From: Fortiea contorta PCC 7126
GTDB lineage: Bacteria > Cyanobacteriota > Cyanobacteriia > Cyanobacteriales > Nostocaceae
DNA: 64,000 bases
NCBI RefSeq assembly: GCF_000332295.1
Contig: NZ_KB235930.1
Span: 1,245,895-1,309,894, forward strand
Reading direction: 5' to 3'
The notes below the pieces were generated by a model. The model saw only the letters and a program-made list of their open reading frames with translations. It did not search any database and was not told the DNA's origin. The number at the start of each line of letters is the position of its first letter. Within the stretch, counting starts at the first letter, position 1. The position numbers were made by a program, and so were the translations under genes. This document shows, one piece after another, positions 1 to 8,473 of the stretch.

Positions 1-1196
1 AGGTCGTAAAGCTCATTAAATAGAGCCATTTTGAACCAAGCAGGTAAATCTTCCCGCGCTAAAATCGGTTGCTGCCAATTTTGAATATGCGATCGCCAAT
101 TTTGATATTCTTGTAAGGCAGTCGATGCGATCGCCCAAGCATTTTCACCACTCCGACCAAAAAAATCTGTATATCTGCGGTAATAGTTAACTCCAGCGGC
201 GAATTCTGTTACCGGCAAATCCCAAGCCAGAGAAAAGGGAATTTCTAGAGTTTGTCCTGGTTGCAGAGTGAAACGAACAGCGATCGCCGCCCCTATGCGT
301 GTATCCGCAGATGCAGGAGTTGCATCTTGAACATTAGGTAAAGAACCATCAGCCGCAAAGCTCGACCACACATCTTCCCCCGTCCCCACACAATGCCAAC
401 GGGTATGATGAAATACTTCTACTTGGGGATGCTTTAGGGTCGCTAAACACCAGCTACCGTCCCCCTCCTGTACAGAATCATCATCTTTAACCTGAGATAA
501 AAAACAACCAATTTGGTCAGCATTTTCCACAAATAGATTGTAATTACCTTGACTTTCACCCAAACGCGGCTGATATTCATAAACCGGACTACCATCATCC
601 CGTATCCGCACCTTAGGAGATTTCAACGCATTGGTGAACCAGCCCACCATATTTTCCCAAGTCAGCATTATGCTGATAGTCATCGGTGCAGTTGTGGGGT
701 TACGCATTGTCCACAGGAAAATTGCCACCGGGTAACTAGTTTCTTGATAATTATGTGCCCAGATGGGGGAAAACTGCTCACAAGTCAACTGTGCTGGCAA
801 GATATTTTCATACACAAACCAGCTACGGGGATATAAAGCGTGATAAGTACCTCCATTCGCTGGATACCATTTCCACGCTGCAAGACTACCATCCTCCGGT
901 GCTTGGGTAGACAAAGCATAAGCTTGAGAAGAGGTGCCATGTGATGCAAACACACTAAATTGACAGGCGGGAAAATTTTGGAAAGTATGCTCACCACCGT
1001 CAATATGCCATAGATTAAAGTCTCCCCGTGAAGAACGACCGATGCAACCTGCACCAAAGCCACCTAAAGGCATTCCATGCCAAGGGCCATCATCAAGATT
1101 GCTAGGATAACGAACAGTATAAGGCTTGTCCCAACCAAGACCAATAACACGACTCCAAGCACAAGAGGGAATTTGTGGAGAGAATTTTTTTGTCAT
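1..1196 (-). CDS. GH116 glucosylceramidase-like glycosidase, N-terminal part (runs off the left edge)
   Basis: The reverse strand is open from an ATG at 1196 to base 1, giving about 398 residues with no stop. The product opens MTKKFSPQIPSCAWSRVIGL and continues with a GGFGAGCIGRSSRGDFNLW stretch and a WFKMALFNELYDL motif close to the window edge. These match the N-terminal beta-sandwich domain of non-lysosomal glucosylceramidases (GBA2-like, family GH116). That family hydrolyses beta-glucosides, including glucosylceramide; the bacterial substrate is usually unknown. The catalytic (alpha/alpha)6 domain would lie beyond base 1, so activity cannot be judged. No signal peptide is seen, suggesting a cytosolic enzyme. 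The next gene (1346, plus strand) is divergent. Confidence 0.82.
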   Translation of the reverse strand, partial: MTKKFSPQIPSCAWSRVIGLGWDKPYTVRYPSNLDDGPWHGMPLGGFGAGCIGRSSRGDFNLWHIDGGEHTFQNFPACQFSVFASHGTSSQAYALSTQAPEDGSLAAWKWYPANGGTYHALYPRSWFVYENILPAQLTCEQFSPIWAHNYQETSYPVAIFLWTMRNPTTAPMTISIMLTWENMVGWFTNALKSPKVRIRDDGSPVYEYQPRLGESQGNYNLFVENADQIGCFLSQVKDDDSVQEGDGSWCLATLKHPQVEVFHHTRWHCVGTGEDVWSSFAADGSLPNVQDATPASADTRIGAAIAVRFTLQPGQTLEIPFSLAWDLPVTEFAAGVNYYRRYTDFFGRSGENAWAIASTALQEYQNWRSHIQNWQQPILAREDLPAWFKMALFNELYD

Positions 1197-1345
1197 TGTC
1201 TAACACAACGTGCAGTTTTGCTAAAGAAGACTAGCGCGATGTGCGATTTTTCTCAAGTTATTTGTGCTAGTGTCCGATGATGTCGAAATTTTAGTGGTAT
1301 ATCTGGGCACTCTAAATTTAACAAACATACTGGAGAGTAATTCCC

Positions 1346-1819
1346 ATGCCCACCACCAGAATTAGTGCAACACTGACAGAAACACAGAGAGAATCGGCGT
1401 TGCAAGCGATCGCCACTATTAAAGAAAAGCTACCATTTTTAATCGATATAAGTAACGAGGAGCGGAAAGCTTTACCCAAGATGGGAGATAAAAGCCGCGC
1501 CTTTGTTAGCAAAGCATTAGAAGTGGCGACACAGAACCCAGAGTTCTTACCACGCTCGTTTGACCTGGAAGAGATGCGGAAGGATGTACAGTTATTTGAA
1601 GCGTTGTATCCCTTGTTGCTGTCGCTGACACAATTACAAGAATTAGTGGATGATACATCTCTGGCGGTGGGTAGTGAAGCTTATGCAGCCGCGTTGCAGG
1701 TGTATGCTTATGCCAAAGCTAGCGGACAAGGCGCTGGTTTAGAGACAGTAGTCGAGGAAATGGGGCAAAGATTCGCCCGTAAATCTCACAGAGCCAAGCC
1801 TAAAACAGCAGCGTTGTAG
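1346..1819 (+). CDS. hypothetical protein, 157 aa
   Basis: The ATG at 1346 is preceded by a reasonable ribosome site (CTGGAGAG). The protein is soluble, mostly helical and Ala/Leu/Glu-rich, with a basic C-terminus (RKSHRAKPKT). It has no membrane segment, signal or catalytic motif that I can name. I do not recognise a characterised family; similar orphan proteins of about 150 residues occur in cyanobacteria and Bacteroidetes. It is immediately followed by a 42-bp tandem repeat. It stands alone between the GH116 gene (divergent) and the RAYT transposase. Confidence 0.7.
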   Translation: MPTTRISATLTETQRESALQAIATIKEKLPFLIDISNEERKALPKMGDKSRAFVSKALEVATQNPEFLPRSFDLEEMRKDVQLFEALYPLLLSLTQLQELVDDTSLAVGSEAYAAALQVYAYAKASGQGAGLETVVEEMGQRFARKSHRAKPKTAAL

Positions 1820-1837
1820 AAAATAACTCGGATGTTG

Positions 1838-2000
1838 GAGTAAATTGCTCGGCGTTCCGAGTTCCGAAGCTAAAGTTTCGAGTAAATTGCTCGACGTTTC
1901 GAGTTCCGAAGCTGAAGTTTCGAGTAAATTGCTCGACGTTCCGAGTTCCGAACTCAAAGTTTCGAGTAAATTGCTCGACGTTCCGAGTTCAAAGCTTGAA
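1838..2000. repeat. 42-bp tandem repeat, about four copies
   Basis: The phrase GAGTAAATTGCTCG recurs at 1838, 1880, 1922 and 1964, exactly 42 bp apart, and is followed each time by a CGTTCCGAGTTCCGAA-like stretch. Copies differ by a few substitutions. As 42 is a multiple of 3, the reverse strand reads as an open 14-residue repeat of the SELGTSSNLLET type, which overlaps the 157-aa gene's 3' end. There is no convincing start or RBS for a protein there, so I treat it as non-coding tandem DNA. Confidence 0.9.
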
Positions 2001-2130
2001 CAGTGAAGTTAAAAAAGCGATCGCTTGGTATTTCATCCTCAACCTAGTATCAAATACCTCGGATACGGACATAACATTGTTGTGCCCTCTGAAAAAGATG
2101 ATCTCTCGTTGAGATGCCAGATGGGTTGAA

Positions 2131-2151
2131 GGGCACGGCATTGCCGTGCCC
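2131..2151. repeat. REP palindrome, GC-type
   Basis: Arms GGGCACGGCA and TGCCGTGCCC pair perfectly around a single T. It lies about 80 bp upstream of the RAYT gene. A decayed AC-type copy (ATAACATTGTTGTGCCC) lies at about 2071-2087. Confidence 0.9.
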
Positions 2152-2229
2152 CTACGTCGTTGTACGGTTATAAAGCAAACTTATTAGTTAAAATAAATAC
2201 ATAATGCTAATAGCAGCATATAAAAATTA

Positions 2230-2826
2230 ATGTCCTACGATCCGCGAATACACCACCGTCATTCTATTCGTATCAAAGGATATGACTACACTCAACCAGG
2301 AATATATTTCATCACTATTTGCACTAAAGGAAGGCAATGTCTATTTGGTGATGTAACTAAAGGTGAAATGCAATTAAATTGTTTAGGTCAAATTGCCTGG
2401 AACTGTTGGCAAACAATTCCCGATCATTTTCCCCACATTGAATTAGATATTTTTGTGGTCATGCCTAACCATCTACATGGCATCTTGATAATCACCGATA
2501 AACCCGTAGGGGCACAACAATGTTGTGCCCTCAATCAACATCTTGACCACAACACAGAACAATTCGGTCAACCTGTAAATAGTTCCATTCCTACAATAAT
2601 TCGTAGCTATAAAAGTGTTGTTAGCAAACGCATTAATCTGATTTGGCAAACCAAAGGTCAATCAATCTGGCAACGCAATTTTTATGAACACATTGGACGA
2701 GATCAAAAATCTTTGGATAACATTCGGCAATATATTTTGGATAATCCGCAGCGTTGGGCAGATGATCCAGAAAACTTGCAACATAAATCTAACAAGCCAA
2801 ATTTCCTATTTGATATCCCGTTTTGA
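2230..2826 (+). CDS. REP-associated tyrosine transposase (RAYT, Y1_Tnp/IS200-like)
   Basis: The 198-aa protein begins MSYDPRIHHRHSIRIKGYDY. It contains the HUH metal-binding motif as PNHLHGI (about residues 79-85) after the YFITICTKGR strand, and a later helix IIRSYKSVVSKRI that should supply the nucleophilic tyrosine. This is the RAYT family, which nicks and joins single-stranded REP DNA. Start ATG 2230. It is surrounded by REP palindromes at 2131, 2858, 2938 and 3014. A fifth lies inside the coding sequence at 2510-2530, between the HUH and Tyr regions, encoding the extra stretch GAQQCCALN. Function is assigned from motifs; whether the inserted segment is tolerated is unknown. Confidence 0.9.
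   Translation: MSYDPRIHHRHSIRIKGYDYTQPGIYFITICTKGRQCLFGDVTKGEMQLNCLGQIAWNCWQTIPDHFPHIELDIFVVMPNHLHGILIITDKPVGAQQCCALNQHLDHNTEQFGQPVNSSIPTIIRSYKSVVSKRINLIWQTKGQSIWQRNFYEHIGRDQKSLDNIRQYILDNPQRWADDPENLQHKSNKPNFLFDIPF
2510..2530. repeat. REP palindrome (AC-type) inside the RAYT reading frame
   Basis: Arms GGGCACAACA and TGTTGTGCCC flank one A. The surrounding GTAGG...CTC context matches the intergenic copies. The reading frame stays open through it. Confidence 0.9.
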
Positions 2827-2857
2827 TTCAAAAATTAGTAGAAAATAATACAGGTAG

Positions 2858-2878
2858 GGGCACGGCAATGCCGTGCCC
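2858..2878. repeat. REP palindrome, GC-type
   Basis: Arms GGGCACGGCA/TGCCGTGCCC around one A, 31 bp after the RAYT stop. About 40 bp including the flank (TAGG... to CGTGTTCTGCAACA) is repeated at 3011-3050. Confidence 0.9.
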
Positions 2879-2937
2879 AACGTGTTCTGCAACAAAGCCG
2901 AACCAAGGGTGAATAATCGTGAATCAAAAGCGATTAA

Positions 2938-2958
2938 GGGCACAACATTGTTGTGCCC
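2938..2958. repeat. REP palindrome, AC-type, opposite orientation
   Basis: Arms GGGCACAACA/TGTTGTGCCC around one T, followed by CCTAC, which is the reverse complement of the GTAGG flank of the neighbouring copies. It therefore forms an inverted pair with the copies at 2858 and 3014. Confidence 0.9.
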
Positions 2959-3013
2959 CTACAAAAGAATGTACCAATTTCTACCAACCCAGCTAAACAT
3001 TGATGTTTCGTAG

Positions 3014-3034
3014 GGGCACGGCAATGCCGTGCCC
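3014..3034. repeat. REP palindrome, GC-type
   Basis: Arms GGGCACGGCA/TGCCGTGCCC around one A, with the same left (TAGG) and right (AACGTGTTCTGCAACA) flanks as the 2858 copy, showing that the mobile unit is larger than the palindrome. Confidence 0.9.
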
Positions 3035-3129
3035 AACGTGTTCTGCAACATGTGCAATCCCAGGATGAATCTTGGTCATTGAAGAGCGATCGCTCTATTG
3101 CGACAATTCACCGAAAACAAAGCTAAACC

Positions 3130-3513
3130 TCAAGTACTAGAATTTTGCTTCTTTTCAGGAAACTTACACTTCACCTCAATCTCAAAATTACTCTCTGCTG
3201 AACCTTCTGTTACGAAGGGGATACCAGTTTTCCCGCCTATCTTGAAGCCAAACTTGAGAGTTACCTCCTCAACTTCAGCAACATTTAAATTTTTAAAAGC
3301 ACCAATGGCGTATTTGGTATAAGCTCGAATTTGATGATGAACTTTCTCAATTTTCACAGACACCTCTTCCCGCCAGCCGTAGGATTCTCTATCGTCATCA
3401 TCGTCATCATCTGGTGTCACTACTTCCGGAACACTTGGCGTTTCCTTTGACTCGAACAGAATTGTATAGATTTCCCCGTCTTCTTCAAAGACTAAACGTT
3501 CTACGTTCGACAT
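3130..3513 (-). CDS. Trypco1-domain (CU044_2847 family) protein
   Basis: The 127-aa protein starts at the ATG at 3513, where GAGGG lies just upstream; a TTG one codon earlier is less likely. It opens with short beta strands (SNVERLVFEEDGEIYTILFES), has an acidic linker with a run of seven Asp, and ends in an alternating hydrophobic region (VEEVTLKFGFKIGGKTGIP) typical of Trypsin-co-occurring domain 1. In other genomes this domain sits beside trypsin-like, caspase-like and STAND NTPase proteins in predicted conflict systems. Here it is divergent from exactly such a protein, with 112 bp between the two starts, supporting a functional pair. The biochemical role is not established; a stabilising or adaptor function for the NTPase partner is inference. 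Confidence 0.78.
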   Translation of the reverse strand: MSNVERLVFEEDGEIYTILFESKETPSVPEVVTPDDDDDDDRESYGWREEVSVKIEKVHHQIRAYTKYAIGAFKNLNVAEVEEVTLKFGFKIGGKTGIPFVTEGSAESNFEIEVKCKFPEKKQNSST

Positions 3514-3539
3514 CAAGCCCTCAGAGTTTACTTGTATTT

Positions 3540-3619
3540 AAGTTATCTTATTGTGCAACACACAACTTAAATATTTTTGTGTTCAGGTTATCTTATTCTG
3601 TAACAGACAACTTAAATAT
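3540..3619. promoter_or_regulatory. two 45-bp-spaced direct repeats in the Trypco1/caspase divergent promoter
   Basis: GTTATCTTATT[GC]TG[CT]AACA followed by [CG]ACAACTTAAATAT occurs at 3542-3574 and again at 3587-3619 with only a few mismatches. Each copy carries AAGTT/AACTT-like inverted ends. They fill the short gap between the divergent starts (3513 and 3626) and abut the caspase start, so they are good candidates for operator sites. No canonical -35/-10 pair is obvious. Confidence 0.5.
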
Positions 3620-3625
3620 GTATAA

Positions 3626-6600
3626 ATGGCTCGTTACGCGCTTGTTGTTGGCATTAAAGATTATGAAAGTAACAGTCTTAATAACCTGACAAAACCAGCT
3701 ACCGATGCAGAAGCAGTCAAGCAGGTACTAGAAGCGCATGGTGATTTTGAGGATATTGTCCTTCTCAAAGGGAAAGTTAGTACAACTAAGTTGGCTAAAG
3801 CTTTAAAAACACTTTTGCAAAAACAAGCAGTTAAAAATGAAGCACTAATTTACTTTACAGGGCATGGCATCACCGTATCTGACAGCTTGGGAACACAACA
3901 AGCATATCTAGCCACTTCTGACTTCACTAGAGACAACCCAATTGGTGGAATTAGTCTTCAGAGTCTCAACAATTTAATTGCAAAATCCAGTTTGAGTAGT
4001 TTAGTAGTGCTGTTAGATTGCTGTCATAGCGGTGATTTTTTGGAAAACAATCTGCTCAAAACAACTCTTAGTGCTTTTAATTCAGAAAGCGATTACTACT
4101 TTATTGCAGCTTGCAGACCTTTTCAAGAAGCCTATGCCAAAAAAAGCGCACAACACAGTATTTTTTCAACTGCTTTGCTGGCTGGATTGTCACCAGAGAA
4201 CGCCAATAAGCATGGACATGTGACAAGTGTTGATTTGTTCGCTAGTATTAGCGCCGAACTTAAAGGTAGTGGTCAACAACCGATTCAATTGGGTTGGGGA
4301 AGTTCGATTACTTTAGTCACTTACTACCAGCAGAAAACTGTAGATCAATCTTCTGAGGAGAAAAATGAATGTCCTTATCAAGGATTAAAAGCTTTTGAAG
4401 CCGAACAAAAGGAATTTTTCTTTGGGCGCAAGCAAGTTGTCAGGGATATTCTCGCCAAATTAAGCGAAAAGCCCTTTGTCCCCATCATGGGCGCTTCCGG
4501 GAGTGGTAAATCTTCTGTCGTGCGGGCGGGTTTGATTCCAGAATTATTAAATAATCGAGACTGGCGAGTTATAGAACCAATCAAACCGGGATTTGAACCT
4601 TTAGAAGAATTGAGAACAGCTTTTAAACAATGTTTTACACAGGCTAATAAGCAAAAGCAATTTCAGACATTGAGTAATAATTACCCAAATAATTTACCGG
4701 AAATTATCGAAAATCTCCCAGGTGCAGAAAAATTCTTGCTCGTAGTCGATCAGTTTGAGGAAGTATTTACAGTTTGTGCAGATAAAGAAGCACGGCAAAA
4801 ATTTATTGAACTGCTAACTCAGGTAGTAGACATCACCGATTCGCGGTTAGCAGTTGTCATTACCATGCGAGCGGATTTTCTCGAACCCTGTTTGCAATAT
4901 CCCTCTCTGCATCAGCTAATTCAAACCCAAGCTGTGTTTATGGGGACTTTAACCGAAGTTAATTTAAAGGAGATAATCACCAAACCAGCCGAAAAACAGA
5001 AACATAGTGTTGAAAAAGCATTACTAGTAAAAATTTGCGAAGATGTGAAACAAGAACCAGGGTTTTTGCCTCTGTTAGAGTTTGCTTTAACTAAACTCTG
5101 GGATAAACGCGACCAAAAAACACGTCAACTCACCCTAGAAGAATATGAAAAGTTGGGAGGATTAACACAGGCGTTAAATCTCCATGCAGAAAATGTTTAT
5201 AACTACCAAGATTTTGAGAAGGAATCACCAACCCAAAAACGCACGCAGCAGGAGCAAGAATGGATTAGGCTGATTTTTTTAAGCTTATTGCGGACTGGAG
5301 AAGGGGAAAAAGACACCAGACAACGCCAAGTAAAAGAGAAATTATTAGATATTGCAGGTAGTGACCCCAATCAACAGCAAGAATTTAGTGAGTTATTGGA
5401 TGGGGAACAAGGGTTAGTTAAAGGACGCTTATTGGTTACAGGGAAAGATGAACAGGGAGAGGCTTGGATTGATTTAGCCCATGAAGCTTTAATCGAAGGT
5501 TGGCAGACTTTTAAAGAGTGGCGACAACAAAACCCAGACTTGCGGCGATTGAGCGACAGGTTAGCAGATGCTCAACGCGAATGGTTGAAAAACAGCCAGG
5601 ATGACAATTATTTAATGCAAAGGGGATTGCTGGCAGAAGTGAGGGATAGCTGGGCACAATTGCAGCTCCATACCAAGGAATATACAGTTTTTTACCACCG
5701 CAGCAATGCTTATGAAAAATATCACCTTGCTCTGGCTATCCTCAGCAATGTGGATAACCTGACTACATCAGCAGAATATGCAAACGAGTTAGCTTTAAAT
5801 ATAGAAGCTATAGAGAAAAGTATCGAAGCAGGAAAACTTTTAAAAGATCCATTATTGTCAGATGCTGATGAAACAGGAGAATTTTTAAAAGATCCATTAT
5901 TGTCGATTGCTGATAAAGTAGCAACCCAAAAAATGCGAGTTTTAATTATTTTAAACCAGTTAATATATGGTTTTCGAGAAAGAAAAATTTTTACGGGACA
6001 CACAGATCAAGTTTGTGGGCTAAGTTTTAGCCCAGACGATCAACAGCTAGTTTCTGCAAGTGCGGATGGAAGCATTAGACTTTGGAGCTTAAATAGTGGC
6101 GAATTAATACAGACTATAAATCAACAATCTCTAACAGTAATAGACGCTATTTTCAATCGAGAAGGTGATTTATTGATTTCATTAATTCCACGTCTTCGAT
6201 GTGAAACTATTCAATCATGGAATTTTAATGAATCTAAAATTTTTATCAAATCAAATACACCATTTATTCCAGAAAATGTGTTTCCCGAAGAAAACCAAGT
6301 ACGTAATATTGCTTTTAGCCCCGACAATAAAATCTTAGCATTTGATTATGCTAGGCAGATAAAACTCTGGAATTTTAATGAAAAGTCTATAGATTTATTA
6401 GATGCACAAGATAGACATAATGACAACATTAATCGACTAGATTTTAGCCCAAGCAGTGCAATTCTTGCTTCTGCTGGTGGTGATGGATTCATCAAGGTGT
6501 GGGATATAAACACAAAAAAACTATTAAAAGAATGGAAGGAAGAGGGTGCTATATTCAGTTCAGTAAAATTTATTGACGACAAAACTATTGTTTTTTCTGA

Positions 6601-7924
6601 CTTAAACGGAAAAATTATAATTGGGAATTTTGTTGATGACAATAAACAAGATTTAATTGACAAACAAGATAGAAATCAAGAGGCTGTCAATACTTTAGCT
6701 GTTAGCCGAAATCCGGATTGTAATTTTATAGCTTCAGGTAGTCAAGATGGTTATATAAAAATATGGGATTGTCAAAATAGGGAATATATTAATGGTCATA
6801 AAGGTTCTTCTTTAGCTATCACCGATGTTGCTTTTAGCAACAAAAATAGTCAAATGTTAGCTTCAGCCGGTGCAGATGGAATTGTCAAAATATGGACAAT
6901 AATTTCACCTCCAATTATAGATGGATGGACTTTTAGCTTTAATCCTCATAATTACCAAATTGTTACTGGGAGTCAAAATGATGGAAGTATAAAATTGTGG
7001 TCGGAAAATTTTACTCTCAAGAAGACTCTAGATAATCCAAGTAATAGAGTACGAGTCTTTAAGGTAAAATTCAGTCCTGATGGTGGAACGATTATTTCCA
7101 CGAGTTTATCCATCGAAGATGGTCAAAAAAAAGGCATTATAGAGATTTGGAGTTCAGAAGGTGAACTGATGCAAACTCTTCCCATAATGGATAAGCCACC
7201 ACCAGCAAGCATAAGCTTTAGCCCTGATAGTAAAACTTTTATTCCAGTTAATCGTCGTGAAAAAAAAGTAAACATTTGCAAGTTAAAAGACTTAGTAGAT
7301 GGGAACCCACTTTACACTTTTTCTACAAATGAATATGTTCAAGATGTCAGCTTTAGCCCAGATGGTAAAAATATCGCTGTGCTTGTCGGTAAGGAGATAG
7401 ATATTTGGAATCTCACCAATGAAAAAGAAAACAGTGCAATAAGCTTAAAAACACCAGATGAAAATGAGATGGTAGCGATGAGTTTCAGTCCTGATGGTAA
7501 ATTTATCGCTGCTGCTGGTATTACTGGAACAGTTTATTTTTGGGATCTAAATCAAGTAACTGAGCAGACAAAACCGCGCATATTTACGAAAATTAGTAAA
7601 GCAGACAACACCGTGATAGATATTGTTTTTAGTCCTGGCAGTGAAGCAGTAGCCTTGGCTTATAATGACAAAATTGCTGTAATACTATTAAATTCAAAGA
7701 ATGCAGAGAATTCCCATGTCCGTATTCTAGAACAACCGCAGGAAAGCATTTGTCTACATAATAGATTTACCACTGACGGAGAAGATGACAAAACGATTCA
7801 GCAAATTGGCTTCTCGACAGATGGCAAATTTCTAGCTTTCTCTAACAGTAGAAATGTAGTGCTATGGAATTTTGATTTCGATGAGTTACACAAAATATAC
7901 TTGGAAAACTATCGCACACGATAG
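3626..7924 (+). CDS. caspase-like protease / nSTAND1 NTPase / WD40 protein
   Basis: This is a 1432-aa signalling-type protein. Residues 1 to about 215 are a Peptidase_C14 caspase-like domain, with the His in YFTGHG (H80) and the Cys in LDCCHSG (C133). From about 245 to 650 is a STAND-type ATPase: entry motif PYQGLKAFEAEQKEFFFGR, Walker A GASGSGKSS near residue 290, Walker B LLVVDQFEE near 372, and an EAL-rich winged-helix end. From about 790 to the end are divergent WD40 blades (FSPDGKFIAAAG, IKVWDI and similar). Such proteins are thought to be ATP-gated switches in which WD40 repeats sense a ligand and the caspase domain cuts targets, giving immunity or programmed death. Catalytic dyad and Walker motifs look intact. 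Start ATG 3626 has no clear Shine-Dalgarno. Base use is AT-rich in the WD40 half. Confidence 0.9.
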   Translation: MARYALVVGIKDYESNSLNNLTKPATDAEAVKQVLEAHGDFEDIVLLKGKVSTTKLAKALKTLLQKQAVKNEALIYFTGHGITVSDSLGTQQAYLATSDFTRDNPIGGISLQSLNNLIAKSSLSSLVVLLDCCHSGDFLENNLLKTTLSAFNSESDYYFIAACRPFQEAYAKKSAQHSIFSTALLAGLSPENANKHGHVTSVDLFASISAELKGSGQQPIQLGWGSSITLVTYYQQKTVDQSSEEKNECPYQGLKAFEAEQKEFFFGRKQVVRDILAKLSEKPFVPIMGASGSGKSSVVRAGLIPELLNNRDWRVIEPIKPGFEPLEELRTAFKQCFTQANKQKQFQTLSNNYPNNLPEIIENLPGAEKFLLVVDQFEEVFTVCADKEARQKFIELLTQVVDITDSRLAVVITMRADFLEPCLQYPSLHQLIQTQAVFMGTLTEVNLKEIITKPAEKQKHSVEKALLVKICEDVKQEPGFLPLLEFALTKLWDKRDQKTRQLTLEEYEKLGGLTQALNLHAENVYNYQDFEKESPTQKRTQQEQEWIRLIFLSLLRTGEGEKDTRQRQVKEKLLDIAGSDPNQQQEFSELLDGEQGLVKGRLLVTGKDEQGEAWIDLAHEALIEGWQTFKEWRQQNPDLRRLSDRLADAQREWLKNSQDDNYLMQRGLLAEVRDSWAQLQLHTKEYTVFYHRSNAYEKYHLALAILSNVDNLTTSAEYANELALNIEAIEKSIEAGKLLKDPLLSDADETGEFLKDPLLSIADKVATQKMRVLIILNQLIYGFRERKIFTGHTDQVCGLSFSPDDQQLVSASADGSIRLWSLNSGELIQTINQQSLTVIDAIFNREGDLLISLIPRLRCETIQSWNFNESKIFIKSNTPFIPENVFPEENQVRNIAFSPDNKILAFDYARQIKLWNFNEKSIDLLDAQDRHNDNINRLDFSPSSAILASAGGDGFIKVWDINTKKLLKEWKEEGAIFSSVKFIDDKTIVFSDLNGKIIIGNFVDDNKQDLIDKQDRNQEAVNTLAVSRNPDCNFIASGSQDGYIKIWDCQNREYINGHKGSSLAITDVAFSNKNSQMLASAGADGIVKIWTIISPPIIDGWTFSFNPHNYQIVTGSQNDGSIKLWSENFTLKKTLDNPSNRVRVFKVKFSPDGGTIISTSLSIEDGQKKGIIEIWSSEGELMQTLPIMDKPPPASISFSPDSKTFIPVNRREKKVNICKLKDLVDGNPLYTFSTNEYVQDVSFSPDGKNIAVLVGKEIDIWNLTNEKENSAISLKTPDENEMVAMSFSPDGKFIAAAGITGTVYFWDLNQVTEQTKPRIFTKISKADNTVIDIVFSPGSEAVALAYNDKIAVILLNSKNAENSHVRILEQPQESICLHNRFTTDGEDDKTIQQIGFSTDGKFLAFSNSRNVVLWNFDFDELHKIYLENYRTR

Positions 7925-8003
7925 GTATAACTCAAATCGGCGATCGCATTATCAACAAGGTTGATCGACAAATCTCCATTAATGTATAAGCTTACCTGAT
8001 TCC

Positions 8004-8243
8004 TTAGCCACACGCATTCTTCCACTGTATAGCATCGTTATACTTATCACGAACATCTTCTGCCCGTGGATCACCTTGCTCTGACATCACATCGTAACAT
8101 GCAGCATATTTATTAGACGCTCGACGAAAGTATTCACGCGCTTGTGTGTATTGTGCATTGTTATAAGCTATCTCACCTTTCTTGCGTAAATCATCGCCAG
8201 AACTCTCAAAATTTGGGGAGTTAGGAGCACCGTAAGCCAACAT
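8004..8243 (-). CDS. small TPR-like hypothetical protein, 79 aa
   Basis: The frame is open further upstream, but the ATG at 8243 has a strong ribosome site (TAGAGAGGAA, 8260-8251) and gives the product MLAYGAPNSPNFESSGDDLR. Most of the protein looks like one and a half tetratricopeptide helices (KKGEIAYNNAQYTQAREYFRR), ending with a conserved-looking CYD...WKNACG with two Cys. No signal peptide. It converges on the caspase gene; a link with that locus is possible but unproven. Confidence 0.55.
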   Translation of the reverse strand: MLAYGAPNSPNFESSGDDLRKKGEIAYNNAQYTQAREYFRRASNKYAACYDVMSEQGDPRAEDVRDKYNDAIQWKNACG

Positions 8244-8473
8244 AATTGAATTCCTCTCTAAGCTTTCACTATTATTCTTCATCATCATCCAACCTGATTT
8301 TGGAAAAAGCTCCAAATTTTTTCATTTATGCTTTCTTGGCTGACAATAACGTTAATTTAGTTTATCTACGGTAAGTAAATAGCGATCGCTTTTCATGCAC
8401 CAAAATTAAGAGCGATTGCTTCCTCAGTCAAAACCAATATTTTAAACTGGGATTATGTTACAAGCGATCGCTC

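Noticed and set aside
1739-1957. Reverse frame with 14-residue repeats
   Set aside because: It is the translation of the 42-bp tandem repeat and overlaps a better gene; no ribosome site.
1838-2000. Possible CRISPR array
   Set aside because: The 42-bp units are contiguous without unique spacers and no cas genes are present.
7927-7989. Plus-strand stretch reading ITQIGDRIINKVDRQIS, reminiscent of a PDZ-domain end
   Set aside because: Only about 20 codons, no start and no other PDZ motif around it; may be chance.
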